Positions 25,694 to 34,643 of a DNA stretch of 64,000 bases are shown here, piece after piece. The stretch is from Nitrospira defluvii. GTDB lineage: Bacteria; Nitrospirota; Nitrospiria; Nitrospirales; Nitrospiraceae. Position 1 is the stretch's first letter. Each line of letters opens with the position of its first letter. Both the position numbers and the translations under genes were made by a program. Below the pieces are notes generated by a model, which was not told the DNA's origin, did not search any database, and worked only from the letters and a program-made list of their open reading frames with translations. The stretch lies in contig NZ_CAJNBJ010000021.1 of NCBI RefSeq assembly GCF_905220995.1, positions 62,001-126,000 of the forward strand, written 5' to 3'.

Positions 25694-26686
25694 TCAGGCC
25701 GGGGCCTTCCCGTTTCCCAGCACCCCGTTGCCTCCGATTCGTACCCGCACATCCGTCAACTGCGCGCTCCGGAACCATTCAGCGACCGCGTCGGGAGTTT
25801 GCGGATCGTCGTAGACCGGCGCCAACGCGTCGAACGTATCAAGGATGGCCCATTCAACCTGCTGCTCATGGGACAGCGGCAGGTAGTGGTAATTCCAACA
25901 GGGGACCCCCATGCCGAGCACGCGCCCGACCAGCGGCAGTCGTTTGATGAACGTATCCAGCGGCAGCCATTTCGGGATATACCACTGCAACAATCGAAAC
26001 AACAGATTCCGCGGCATCCGTGTCGTGAGTGGACGATACAAATACTTACTCTTGTACGGCTCCATCGCCCAGCCTTTGAGATAGACATCGACCGCCAGCT
26101 CGCCGCCCGGTTTCAGAAACGGCACAAGGTTCATGAAGGAGGCACGAGGATCCGGCGTATGTTGCAACACGCCGTAACAGAACACCTTGTCGAAGGAGTG
26201 CCGCCGGAACGGTATCCGACACAGATCGGCCTGAGCGACGCACAAGTGCTCACGCGGGCCGTTGTTCGCCAGGCACGCATCCACCGCTGAACTCAAGTCG
26301 ACCGAGTACACCTGCGCCCCGGCATCGAGCATGACCTGCGTAAAACGCCCGGCGCCACAACCGGCTTCCAACACCCTGGCCCCCTTCAACTCGTCCGGCG
26401 ACCAACCCGTGCCGCTGTAGAAGCGCTCTTTGGAGAGGGTCGTGCCGTTGAACTTGTCCAGCTGCGTGCGGCGAAACCGATTCCACTGCTCACCAAAGTT
26501 TTCCGAATAACCGCTGTCCGGCACAAACCGCGGAACGAAGCCCCGGATCGGCACGGTCAGGCCATCCTCGGAACACCGCAGTTCTCCGGTCTTGATTTCT
26601 CCCTGTTCTTCAATGGCGCCGTGCTGCAACGTGAGTCCGTGCGGCCCGCACGGACAGACCAATTCCTCGATATGCTCCCGACGCAT
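25694..26686 (-). CDS. SAM-dependent methyltransferase with N-terminal Trm112-like domain
   Basis: A 330-residue protein. Residues 1-55 form a small domain with an LVCPCG pair and a later LRCSEDG cysteine, resembling a Trm112-type zinc-binding or degenerate zinc-ribbon region. The methyltransferase core follows: VLEAGCGAGRFTQVMLDAG, YSVDLSSAVDA, FDKVFCYGVLQHTPDP and LKPGGELAVDVYLKG. The C-terminal 100 residues are aromatic-rich. The fixed order of zinc-binding head then SAM domain is common in EPS loci. It lies between asnB (86 bases) and a GT4 gene (18 bases). Confidence 0.85.
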   Translation of the reverse strand: MRREHIEELVCPCGPHGLTLQHGAIEEQGEIKTGELRCSEDGLTVPIRGFVPRFVPDSGYSENFGEQWNRFRRTQLDKFNGTTLSKERFYSGTGWSPDELKGARVLEAGCGAGRFTQVMLDAGAQVYSVDLSSAVDACLANNGPREHLCVAQADLCRIPFRRHSFDKVFCYGVLQHTPDPRASFMNLVPFLKPGGELAVDVYLKGWAMEPYKSKYLYRPLTTRMPRNLLFRLLQWYIPKWLPLDTFIKRLPLVGRVLGMGVPCWNYHYLPLSHEQQVEWAILDTFDALAPVYDDPQTPDAVAEWFRSAQLTDVRVRIGGNGVLGNGKAPA

Positions 26687-26772
26687 CTTCTTTCGACTGG
26701 CTCCTTTTCTATGGAATCCACCACTCCGCCGATGCCCCGGTGATCACCACATCCGTGCCTGCACGTATTGCT

Positions 26773-28725
26773 TTAACATAATTCCCGCCAGGAAAAACTG
26801 GGGCATTGGGTGAGTGTTCGTTCGATATACAGACTGTGCCAGAGCTGAAACATCAACAGGGTCCAGATCTGGGGATGATAGTCGGCCTGCCCTCGAAGAT
26901 GTGGCTCGACCACGCGCGCGTAGAACTCAGGCTTGAACAACCCCTGTTCGGTCAGCCGGGCCGGAGCCAACAACCGCTTCGTCAACGGGCGTAGCGGACC
27001 GCGCAACCACTGAGCCGTGGGAAGCACAAAGCCACGTTTGGGTGCATGCAGCAATTCCTCCGGTAACAGATCGCGCACGGCCTGTCGCAGCAGGTACTTC
27101 GGATCTTCCGGTCTGGTGCGAACTCCGGCGGGAATCCGCAACATCATGTCGACAAAGACCTGATCCAAAAACGGCACGCGCGCTTCCAGCGAATGCGCCA
27201 TGGAAAACCGATCCGTCATGAACAGAAACTCTTCGGGCAACTGGGTTCGCAGCGCCAGCTGCATCAGCCCATCGCGCGGCAGCACACCGTCGGCTTCTTC
27301 GTACAGCCGTCGCAGGAACTCCGTGGTATCCGTCGATTGCTCGCCGCCCTCACCCGTCAGGACCTCATTCCGCTTCATGGCATCAGAGAAATAGTAGAAC
27401 GCCTGCACATACTCCCACTGAAACGGATCTCGCCCGATCTGCGGCCAGTGGCGCCACCGTTCCCGCGCCCGCCATCCACCGACGCCATGCGGAAGGCGAT
27501 TGACCAACGAAGAGACCAGGGGCCAACAGCGATCCAGCCAGGCTGAGGCTTGCGGGGCGGCGGTTTCCGCTTGCTGGCCCGCGAGTCGCCGCTCCAGGCC
27601 GATGTACCGTCCGTAGTCGCCGAAAAGCTCGTCGCCTCCCGTCCCTGTCATACCGACTTTCACGTCCCGATGCATAAACTGAAACACGTACCAGGAGGGC
27701 AACCCGCCTCCGTACGGCTCGTCCAAAAACCAGACCATCTTCAGGAGATCGCGGAGCAAATCGTCGGGGCGTAAGATCAGTTCGTGGTGATCGGTGCCCC
27801 AACGCTCCGCGACTTTCCTCGCCAGCGGCAATTCATCCAGCTCGGCCGCCCCCTCGAATCCCAGCGAATAGGTCTTGAGCTTCGAATGACCGCTCTCGGC
27901 CAGCAACCCCACGATGCTGGAGGAATCCAGCCCGCCGGACAAGGAACAGCCGATCGGCACATCGCTCAGGCTCCAGCGCTGCACGGCGGCCCGCAACTCC
28001 GTCCGCACCAGTTCTGTCCATTCCCCGACCGATCGCTCTTCTTGCGAGGCAAACGACGGCCGCCAATAGCGCTGCGTCTCGAACTTGCCGGTCTCCAACT
28101 CGTATCGAAACCAGTGCCCCGGCGCGAGACGCGACACCCCCTTGACGATGGAGGAAGTGCCGGGAACAAACCGCAGGGTGAGATAGTGAAACAGGCTGGC
28201 CCGGTCGAGATCGCGTCTCAGGCTCGGCACCGTGAGCAGACTTTTGAGTTCCGAGGCAAACGCAAACGCCGAAGGCGTCTTGGCGTAGTAGAGGGGCTTG
28301 ATCCCCATCCGGTCGCGAGCGCCGAACAATAGGTTCCGCCGCTTGTCATGGAGCACAAACGCGAACATGCCGTTCAAGTCCCCCAGCATGTCCTCCTGCT
28401 TGTCGTCGTAGAGCTGCAACAGCGTTTCCGTATCGGAATTGTCCGTCACGAATCGATGCTGTTTCTGTTCGAGACGCCGTCGCAATTCCGGCGAGTTAAA
28501 AATCTCCCCGTTGTAGACGATCCATACGGATCGGTCCTGGTTGGGCATGGGTTGGTGCCCATGTTCGAGGTCCAGAATGCTGAGCCGCTGCATGCCTAAA
28601 CCGACATGCGAGGAAGGGTCGTCGTAGTACCCGACATCGTCCGGCCCACGGTGCACCAGCGCCTGCGTCATGACGCGCACCAGTTGGGCCGATCCCGGTC
28701 CCACCATTCCCGCTATTCCGCACAT
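26773..28725 (-). CDS. asnB: AsnB-like glutamine-dependent amidotransferase (first copy)
   Basis: A 650-residue class II glutamine amidotransferase. Cys2 in MCGIAGMVG is the glutaminase nucleophile after Met removal, and VYNGEIFN and NSDTETLL complete that domain (1-210). The ATP-pyrophosphatase loop is SLSGGLDSSSI, with GTGGDELFGDYGRY and SLEARVPFLD later. It could make asparagine, but two such genes within a polysaccharide locus suggest amidation of a sugar acid, as in WbpS-type enzymes. The ATG follows GAGAGG. It is 37 bases after the capsule-like gene. Confidence 0.9.
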   Translation of the reverse strand: MCGIAGMVGPGSAQLVRVMTQALVHRGPDDVGYYDDPSSHVGLGMQRLSILDLEHGHQPMPNQDRSVWIVYNGEIFNSPELRRRLEQKQHRFVTDNSDTETLLQLYDDKQEDMLGDLNGMFAFVLHDKRRNLLFGARDRMGIKPLYYAKTPSAFAFASELKSLLTVPSLRRDLDRASLFHYLTLRFVPGTSSIVKGVSRLAPGHWFRYELETGKFETQRYWRPSFASQEERSVGEWTELVRTELRAAVQRWSLSDVPIGCSLSGGLDSSSIVGLLAESGHSKLKTYSLGFEGAAELDELPLARKVAERWGTDHHELILRPDDLLRDLLKMVWFLDEPYGGGLPSWYVFQFMHRDVKVGMTGTGGDELFGDYGRYIGLERRLAGQQAETAAPQASAWLDRCWPLVSSLVNRLPHGVGGWRARERWRHWPQIGRDPFQWEYVQAFYYFSDAMKRNEVLTGEGGEQSTDTTEFLRRLYEEADGVLPRDGLMQLALRTQLPEEFLFMTDRFSMAHSLEARVPFLDQVFVDMMLRIPAGVRTRPEDPKYLLRQAVRDLLPEELLHAPKRGFVLPTAQWLRGPLRPLTKRLLAPARLTEQGLFKPEFYARVVEPHLRGQADYHPQIWTLLMFQLWHSLYIERTLTQCPSFSWRELC

Positions 28726-28762
28726 GACGACGACCTCTCACAGCCTGCGACGCCGGCATACC

Positions 28763-30451
28763 TTAGGACAACGGCGACAGAAAATCTTCCGTGCCGCTGC
28801 GGACCCAGTCGGTCAGCAGTCTGAGGTCCGGCGCCGTTGCCGGGTCCTGTCCGTTCGGCACATGCACGGTCGATTGCAAACTCACCTTGGCATCACGCTG
28901 AAATTCCATCGTCACGGTGCGCAGACTGAACGGCCTGGCGAGGAAGATCCCGTAGGCAAACCGCTCGGCGAGATCCCGTTGATCGGCAGACATGGGCGGG
29001 GTCTCATGAATCCGCCTGAGGCGATCCAGATATTGCGTCCGTGTGTCGGAGTCGATCGTGAATCCACGGCGGTCATATCGCCCCGTGCCCGCGGTGAACA
29101 CCGGAATGCCGAAGCTGGCGGCCTCGATACCCACCGTTCCACGCACGGTCACGCAATAGTCCATCACGCTGTACAGTGAGAGGGTGCTCATGCGGCTGTC
29201 CGGCTGAATGATCCTTACATGGGACGGCACGACTGCTCCCAGCGAACGAAGAGCGACGAGTTCGGATGGTTCCGCACCGACCCCGTCCCGCGCGTTCTTG
29301 ACGAGATTGGCCGGATGGATCTTCACGACCCAATTCACCTGCTTGTTCGCGCAGGCCACCTTCATGGTTTCGATGAACCATTCTTCATAACTCTCAAACA
29401 GGTCAGTCCCGTAGAAAAACGTGCCGTCCCAGAAGATATGGGGAAAAATGACGGCCGTCTTCTTGCCCTCGTCCAGGGCCAGCGCCCGGCGAACCTCCGC
29501 CGCATCCTGACTGGCCGTATGAAATTGCGTGCCGACCTCGCTGTACCATTCGCCGCTTTGATAACTGCCGACGAGTTCTTGGCGCAATCGCGCTCGCTCC
29601 ACGTCGGTCCAGGGCCGCGTCTTCAGCTCGCGCCAGGTGTCGGACGAGAGCGACGCCGGATGCACATCGCGATTCGATTGCCGATACCGCTTCAGCATGA
29701 GGCTGTTGTTCTTGTGCGCGGCATTCCAGGTGATGGTATCGATCCCCGCTGTCAGGCACACGTCGAACAACTCCCCCCGAGGCGTATAGCCCGGATCGAC
29801 CGAGAGCACGAGATCCGGCTTCACAGTTGCCACAATCTCTTGCGCCGCCCGGGTGGAAGACATGGCACTATGGAGAAAGGGCAGCAGCGCCTCGCGCACC
29901 GGGGGGCTGGACAGATCCAGACGGCCGACACGCAGATGGCGCAACCCAGTCGAGGCCGCATACTTGCCGATCCGCGCGCCGCCATAGTCGGCTTGAATGA
30001 ACTGTTCGAAAGACCCAAGACCGTTCATCATCGCGGCAGCCTCGGCTCGTGAAACCGGCCGCTGCCACTCTTCCCAGTACGACACCTCCTCCACACCGGC
30101 TGCCCGATAGTAGAGGTCGACCCATCGGTCATAGTCCGTGAGGATCACCGGGCGATACCCGGCGGCTTGGATGGCTTTCACCAACGCGATCTCGACCAGC
30201 AATCCCAGCGAGCCCGAACTGACGACCAGCACCCGCTGCTGAACCTGCGTCGCAGGAGGAGCGCCGCGCCGGAATGCCGCACCATGTTCGGCATCAAACC
30301 GGAGATACTCCCCTTGCCGTCTGGCTTCCTGCTCACGGAAGGCAGGGTCGACCATCCGTCTGACGTGATAATGAAAAGATCGGGCAGCGGGAAGCAACCT
30401 GGCGCTGGCAAGAGCACGCTTGAATGTCGTTTTCCAATTACCGTGGGTCAT
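28763..30451 (-). CDS. Capsule_synth-like protein, probable glycosyltransferase
   Basis: A 562-residue soluble protein. After a basic N-terminal region the sequence shows two Rossmann-like halves: RVLVVSSGSLGLLVEIALVK with ILTDYDRWVDL, and a C-terminal half with VNWVVKIHPANLVKNA, VRIIQPDSRMSTLSLY, then VTVRGTVGIEAASFGIPVF. The KIHP and GT.GIEA..G.PV patterns recall the Capsule_synth (KpsC/LipB) group, whose members transfer Kdo or act in capsule export. The exact family is not certain. A role in adding an acidic sugar is suggested by the neuABC genes nearby. No membrane span was seen. Confidence 0.65.
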   Translation of the reverse strand: MTHGNWKTTFKRALASARLLPAARSFHYHVRRMVDPAFREQEARRQGEYLRFDAEHGAAFRRGAPPATQVQQRVLVVSSGSLGLLVEIALVKAIQAAGYRPVILTDYDRWVDLYYRAAGVEEVSYWEEWQRPVSRAEAAAMMNGLGSFEQFIQADYGGARIGKYAASTGLRHLRVGRLDLSSPPVREALLPFLHSAMSSTRAAQEIVATVKPDLVLSVDPGYTPRGELFDVCLTAGIDTITWNAAHKNNSLMLKRYRQSNRDVHPASLSSDTWRELKTRPWTDVERARLRQELVGSYQSGEWYSEVGTQFHTASQDAAEVRRALALDEGKKTAVIFPHIFWDGTFFYGTDLFESYEEWFIETMKVACANKQVNWVVKIHPANLVKNARDGVGAEPSELVALRSLGAVVPSHVRIIQPDSRMSTLSLYSVMDYCVTVRGTVGIEAASFGIPVFTAGTGRYDRRGFTIDSDTRTQYLDRLRRIHETPPMSADQRDLAERFAYGIFLARPFSLRTVTMEFQRDAKVSLQSTVHVPNGQDPATAPDLRLLTDWVRSGTEDFLSPLS

Positions 30452-30512
30452 GAAGGCAGGCGAACGTTCGAAGCTCTCCCTTCCAGCTGGGATGATTCAT
30501 CCATCATCCCGG

Positions 30513-31517
30513 CTAGGTCATTTCATCGATCAGATAGGGGAGTTCAGTACTTTCCCATTTCTCAAAAATGCTGTTCATCTCAATGATCCGCCGGATGCCG
30601 TCTTCCAGCGTGACCCGCGATTCGAACCCGAGCAACCGTTTGGCCTTCTCCCCGGAACAGTACCGGCGATGGATCTCGCGGCCGGCATGGCGATCCGTCC
30701 CTTGAAAATCCCCGGCGTACCGGATTTCCACCGACGGATTGCCGCTGGCCGCCACCACGAGATTCGCCAGTTCCTTGATGGAAATCGGCCGATCGCTGTT
30801 GCCGAGATTGATCACCTGGCCGACCGCCTCCGGCCGGAGGAGCGCCTCGACGACGCCCCGTCCCGTATCTTCACTGTAGCAATAGGAGCGGATCTGCTCC
30901 CCGCTGCCGTTGATCACGATCGGCTTGCCGGTCATGGCATTCTGAATGAACTTCGGCAATACGAACTGCGCCGCCTGGTAGGGCCCGTACGCGTTAAAGA
31001 ACCGGAGGATGACATGTTCGAACTCCGGATACCGCTGCGCATACCCGATACAGAGCTCCTCACCCGCCAGCTTGCTGACGGCATACACGGTCTTGCCCTG
31101 GGTGATGGTCTCTTCGGTGATGGGGTTCTCGATCGGTTCGCCGTACACTTCCGACGAAGACGCGAACACCAGCCGCTTGATCCGATGCTGAATGGCACAA
31201 TCCAATACTCGCTTTGTTCCGTCGACGTTGATCTCCAGACAACGCAACCGATTGACCTCGGTCCGTCGCACCCCGAGCAACGCCGCGAGGTGAATCACGG
31301 CCCCGCACCCGTCCATTGCCTCTCGAATCGACGAGACGTCCAGAATCGATCCGTAAAACACTTTGACCTTCGGAGGTAGCGCCTGACGTACCCGGGCGAT
31401 CTGCTCGCCGAGATCCAAGAGGTGCACCTCTATTCCCCGACGATCCAATTCGCGGCAGACCTGAATTCCGATACAGCCGGCACCGCCGGTCACCAAGACA
31501 GGAGCATTCATCGCCAT
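30513..31517 (-). CDS. NAD-dependent nucleotide-sugar epimerase/dehydratase (extended SDR)
   Basis: A 334-residue extended short-chain dehydrogenase. The cofactor loop is TGGAGCIGIQ and the catalytic residues are the serine in FASSSEVYGE and the Y-x3-K in YAVSKLAGE. The RFFNAYGP substrate-binding segment and the SYCYSEDTGRGVVEA region are intact. Two ATGs (31517 and 31511) are possible; GAGG lies five bases before the first. It starts only 12 bases from the end of repeat copy 2, so the repeat separates it from neuC. The reaction (4-epimerase or 4,6-dehydratase) cannot be fixed. Confidence 0.85.
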   Translation of the reverse strand: MAMNAPVLVTGGAGCIGIQVCRELDRRGIEVHLLDLGEQIARVRQALPPKVKVFYGSILDVSSIREAMDGCGAVIHLAALLGVRRTEVNRLRCLEINVDGTKRVLDCAIQHRIKRLVFASSSEVYGEPIENPITEETITQGKTVYAVSKLAGEELCIGYAQRYPEFEHVILRFFNAYGPYQAAQFVLPKFIQNAMTGKPIVINGSGEQIRSYCYSEDTGRGVVEALLRPEAVGQVINLGNSDRPISIKELANLVVAASGNPSVEIRYAGDFQGTDRHAGREIHRRYCSGEKAKRLLGFESRVTLEDGIRRIIEMNSIFEKWESTELPYLIDEMT

Positions 31518-31528
31518 CTAGGCCTCAA

Positions 31529-31754
31529 TAGGTTGCGGAAAAACTCACTTTTTTCATCATCGTGGCTATTAGGTTCCACGGACCGTCCCGCGTCGATACA
31601 CCACGCAGGATGCGCAAAAAGACCGTCCAGCAAGGCCGCAGCGAGGTCCGCGACGCGACGAAGAAGGAGCGTCACGTTTGTGAACGCCGCCGAGAAAGTG
31701 AGGCGGCAGTGTCTTGCGAGAACGCCGCTGGCGGACTGTTTCCGCATCCTGCTA
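31529..31754. repeat. Dispersed MITE-like repeat, copy 2 (inverted)
   Basis: The same element as 7413-7685 in the opposite orientation. Read on the minus strand it begins TAGCAGGATGCGGAAACAG and ends TTTTTCCGCAACC. Its two ends are imperfect inverted repeats (GGATGCGGAAAAAGTC-like and GGTTGCGGAAAAACTC). The 69-base core is at 31611-31679. It is about 225 bases long against about 270 for copy 1; a segment between the first end and the core differs. The minus-strand TAG at its end is the stop codon of neuC. It fills the 234-base gap between neuC and the epimerase gene. Confidence 0.85.
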
Positions 31755-32903
31755 GTACGTCATCTGTTTGTTGAGCAACCGGCTGAGATCCGCCTCTTCC
31801 AACACTTGGCAGATCCGTTCCGAACTCTGTCCGTCACCGTAGGGATTCTCGCAGGTTGCCAGCTTCGCTCGAAACTCACGGTCGTGGAGCGCACGCTCGA
31901 TCGCCTGACCGATCGACCGGCGGTCGAATTCCGGTACCGTAATGACGTTGCAGGCCCGCATACGTCCTGTCTGGCGGCTCCCGATATCCAGGGCCGGCAG
32001 CTTAAACGACGGCGCTTCCAGAATCCCGACACTGGAATTGCCGATCAGCACGGACACGGCGGCCAGCAGGCTCAGGAAGACCTCACGATCAAGATTCTTA
32101 AAGGTCTTGATGGTCGGGACCGGCTCATACTGCCGGATGACGCTGATGATCTCCTGCCCCGCCGCATCCACGTTGGGATAGATCACCAGGGCCTGATGCC
32201 CGCTGTCCTTCACGGCAGCGAGGGTCTCTTCCATCTGCTTCCTGGCCAGGTGCACCTCGGACAGCACCGCATGCTGGATCACGAGCAGCACCGGCTTGCC
32301 GAAATCCACGCCGAACTGCTTGGCGAGTTCGTCGCGACCCATTTTTTTACCCTGCACGACGTCATCCAATTGCGGCGCGCCCACGTTATGAATCCGCCAG
32401 GGCTCCTCTCCCATTTTGCGTACCCGTTCGGCCGAGTCTTCGCAGGCCGGCAGATGGATATGCGCCAGTTTGGTGATCGCATGCCGCGCCGACCCGTCGA
32501 TATGACCGGACAGGTCACCGGATTGGATATGCGCCACCGGAATGTTCATGTATGCTGCCGTCACGGTCGCCGCAAGAATCTCCGCCCGATCGCCCGCCAC
32601 CAGCAAGAGGTCCGGCTTCAACATATCGAACACCTGCGCGAGCCCCTGCATTTCGACTCCCAACGACTTCGACCAAGCTGTGGGACTGTCTCCACCCACA
32701 TACATGTCGACACAAGCCGCCGGCGTAAATCCGTCCCGCAGGATTTCGTTGATGGACGAGCCATATTCCTTCAGCAGATGCATGCCGGTCACGATGAGCT
32801 GCAGCTCCAGCTTCTCCGACTGCTCAATCAGGTGCATGACCCGTTTGACATACCCATAGGTCGCCCTGGCCTCGGATACGACGGCGATCTTGCGCGGCTT
32901 CAT
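31752..32903 (-). CDS. neuC: UDP-N-acetylglucosamine 2-epimerase, hydrolysing (NeuC-like)
   Basis: A 383-residue GT-B-fold epimerase that would release ManNAc, or a related sugar, from UDP-GlcNAc. Family motifs are VSEARATYGYVKRVM, VTGMHLLKEYG, LVAGDRAEILAATVTA, HIQSGDLSGHIDGSARHAITKLAHIHLP and IGNSSVGILEAPSFKLPALDIGSRQTGR. The glutamate, histidine and serine patterns of NeuC/LegG-type enzymes are kept. The ATG at 32903 overlaps the neuB stop as ATGA; the longer frame to 33029 is shadow. Its stop lies exactly at the end of repeat copy 2. Confidence 0.92.
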   Translation of the reverse strand: MKPRKIAVVSEARATYGYVKRVMHLIEQSEKLELQLIVTGMHLLKEYGSSINEILRDGFTPAACVDMYVGGDSPTAWSKSLGVEMQGLAQVFDMLKPDLLLVAGDRAEILAATVTAAYMNIPVAHIQSGDLSGHIDGSARHAITKLAHIHLPACEDSAERVRKMGEEPWRIHNVGAPQLDDVVQGKKMGRDELAKQFGVDFGKPVLLVIQHAVLSEVHLARKQMEETLAAVKDSGHQALVIYPNVDAAGQEIISVIRQYEPVPTIKTFKNLDREVFLSLLAAVSVLIGNSSVGILEAPSFKLPALDIGSRQTGRMRACNVITVPEFDRRSIGQAIERALHDREFRAKLATCENPYGDGQSSERICQVLEEADLSRLLNKQMTY

Positions 32904-33946
32904 GCGTTCAATTGCTCCCAACGAATCTGGCTGTCCTTCGGAATATCCACTTGTGCCACCTTGCCGATGACCTTGCGAAGATCCTTCGCCGCCACGACAC
33001 CGGGACCGGGACTCGGCCGCTTCACCCACACCATCTTCTCCGTAATCACGCTGCCGCGCGGAATGGCGACCTCGGAGACCACACTCTCCCTGGCCCAGGC
33101 GACGATCTCGCGTTCTTCCGGGAAAATCTGACGGTCGGCACCACGCCCCCGAAACACCGCATCCACCCCTTTCACCAATTCGCTCAATTCGTCAGGTTCG
33201 ATCGAGACCGGATGGTCGGGCCCCGGTTGTTGCCGGTCGAGCGTAAAATGCTTCTCGATCACACAGGCGCCCAACGCCGCAGCCCCGATGCCGGTGTAAA
33301 TGCCTCGCGAGTGATCCGACAACCCGACCGGCACGGAAAACAGCTCACGATAGCGGGCAATCATCCCCAGGTTCACCCGTTCATAGGGCGTCGGATAGGC
33401 GGAGACACAGTGGGTCAACGCAAACGGAGTCTTCAGCGCCCGCAACAGCGCCACCGTCTCCCCGACTTCCTCGATCGTACACATTCCGGTCGAGACGATC
33501 ATGGGTTTGCCCTTGCGGCCGATATGCTCGATCAAGGGCAAGTTGGTCAATTCCCCGGAGCCCGTCTTATACGCGACCACCCCGAGCTCATCCAGAATAT
33601 CGGCGCCGATCCGGCTGAACGGCGTACAGAGATACAAGATACCCAGCGACTCACAGAGTCGTTTCAACTCCCGGTGCTGATCGACGGACAAATTGGTTTT
33701 ATCCAGCGTGACGTAGAGCGGCTCCGCAAAGTTGGCGGATTGCGGCGTCTCGCGCAACATCTCATTGTCCAGCACGTGGATCTGAAACTTGATGATGTGA
33801 GCGCCCATCGCATGGGCGATATAGACCATCCGCTTCGCTGTCTCAAAGTCGCCCTGATGATTCACCGCCGCCTCAGCGATGACCAAGGGCGCATGGTCGG
33901 GACCGATGCGATAGGGACCGATGGGAATAGATGCAATCTCAGCCAT
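32900..33946 (-). CDS. neuB: N-acetylneuraminate (nonulosonate) synthase
   Basis: A 348-residue PEP-dependent condensing enzyme that forms a nine-carbon 3-deoxy acid from an N-acyl hexosamine. The TIM barrel shows LVIAEAAVNHQGDFETAKRM, KFQIHVLD, YKTGSGELTNLPLIE, STGMCTIEE and GLSDHSRG with the metal histidine in EKHFTLDR. The C-terminal SAF (antifreeze-like) domain begins near residue 290. The start follows GGAGGA at five bases. NeuB and LegI/PseI-type enzymes cannot be told apart by eye. The adjoining NeuC-like epimerase and absence here of bacillosamine-type genes favour a sialic-acid-like product. Confidence 0.93.
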   Translation of the reverse strand: MAEIASIPIGPYRIGPDHAPLVIAEAAVNHQGDFETAKRMVYIAHAMGAHIIKFQIHVLDNEMLRETPQSANFAEPLYVTLDKTNLSVDQHRELKRLCESLGILYLCTPFSRIGADILDELGVVAYKTGSGELTNLPLIEHIGRKGKPMIVSTGMCTIEEVGETVALLRALKTPFALTHCVSAYPTPYERVNLGMIARYRELFSVPVGLSDHSRGIYTGIGAAALGACVIEKHFTLDRQQPGPDHPVSIEPDELSELVKGVDAVFRGRGADRQIFPEEREIVAWARESVVSEVAIPRGSVITEKMVWVKRPSPGPGVVAAKDLRKVIGKVAQVDIPKDSQIRWEQLNA

Positions 33947-34643
33947 GCTGTTCCTCCAGACGACGCTGCGCCAGTACCGCTTCCGCTATAAGAAAATCCA
34001 ACGGCTCATTGATGTCGAGCGCCTCGCGTGCATCCGTCACCACCACGCCGACCCTCGATCGGCCAAGCACGGACCGGTCACGCTCCAACGCCGTCGTCCT
34101 GGTAACGTACACAGTACTGCTCTCCTCGTACAACGGCTGGCGCTCCTGCCGGCGACGCGGCTGATTGGGAAAGAGATACTCGAACCGGCCGTCTACCAGA
34201 CGACCATAACACTTGCGCGTTTCTGTGACGGTCAACACACAATCGATATCCTGTTGCTCTATCGCAGTCGCGATGCAGCGATCGATTAAGGCCGCAGTCC
34301 GAAACGGTGACGTCGGCTCCAAGGTCACGACATACTCCGGCCGGTACCCCTGCCGCCCCAGCACCTCCAACACCTGCAGCAACGCGCCCTCCGTGGGCGC
34401 CTGATCGGTGGCCAATTCAGCCGGTCGATCGATCACCTCTGCGCCATGGGCCCGCGCTGCCGCGACAATATCAGGATGGTCGGTCGACACGACGCACCGA
34501 TCCAGAAATGTCGACTGTGTCGCCGCCCGAATCGTGAAGGCCAGTAACGGCGTTCCGTTCAAGGGGCGAATATTCTTGAGCGGAATCGACTTCGATCCAC
34601 CGCGCGCCGGAATGACCCCGAGTACATGCGGCGACGCACTCAT
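33939..34643 (-). CDS. neuA: CMP-nonulosonate cytidylyltransferase
   Basis: A 234-residue acylneuraminate cytidylyltransferase that activates the neuB product with CTP. The signature VIPARGGSKSIPLKNIRPLNG is at the N-terminus. STDHPDIVAAA, TDQAPTEGALLQ, VTLEPTSPFRTA and the late DINEPLDFLIAE are family positions. There is no fused phosphatase domain. It overlaps neuB by eight bases and the preceding methyltransferase by four, so neuA-neuB-neuC form one coupled translational unit. Confidence 0.93.
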   Translation of the reverse strand: MSASPHVLGVIPARGGSKSIPLKNIRPLNGTPLLAFTIRAATQSTFLDRCVVSTDHPDIVAAARAHGAEVIDRPAELATDQAPTEGALLQVLEVLGRQGYRPEYVVTLEPTSPFRTAALIDRCIATAIEQQDIDCVLTVTETRKCYGRLVDGRFEYLFPNQPRRRQERQPLYEESSTVYVTRTTALERDRSVLGRSRVGVVVTDAREALDINEPLDFLIAEAVLAQRRLEEQHG

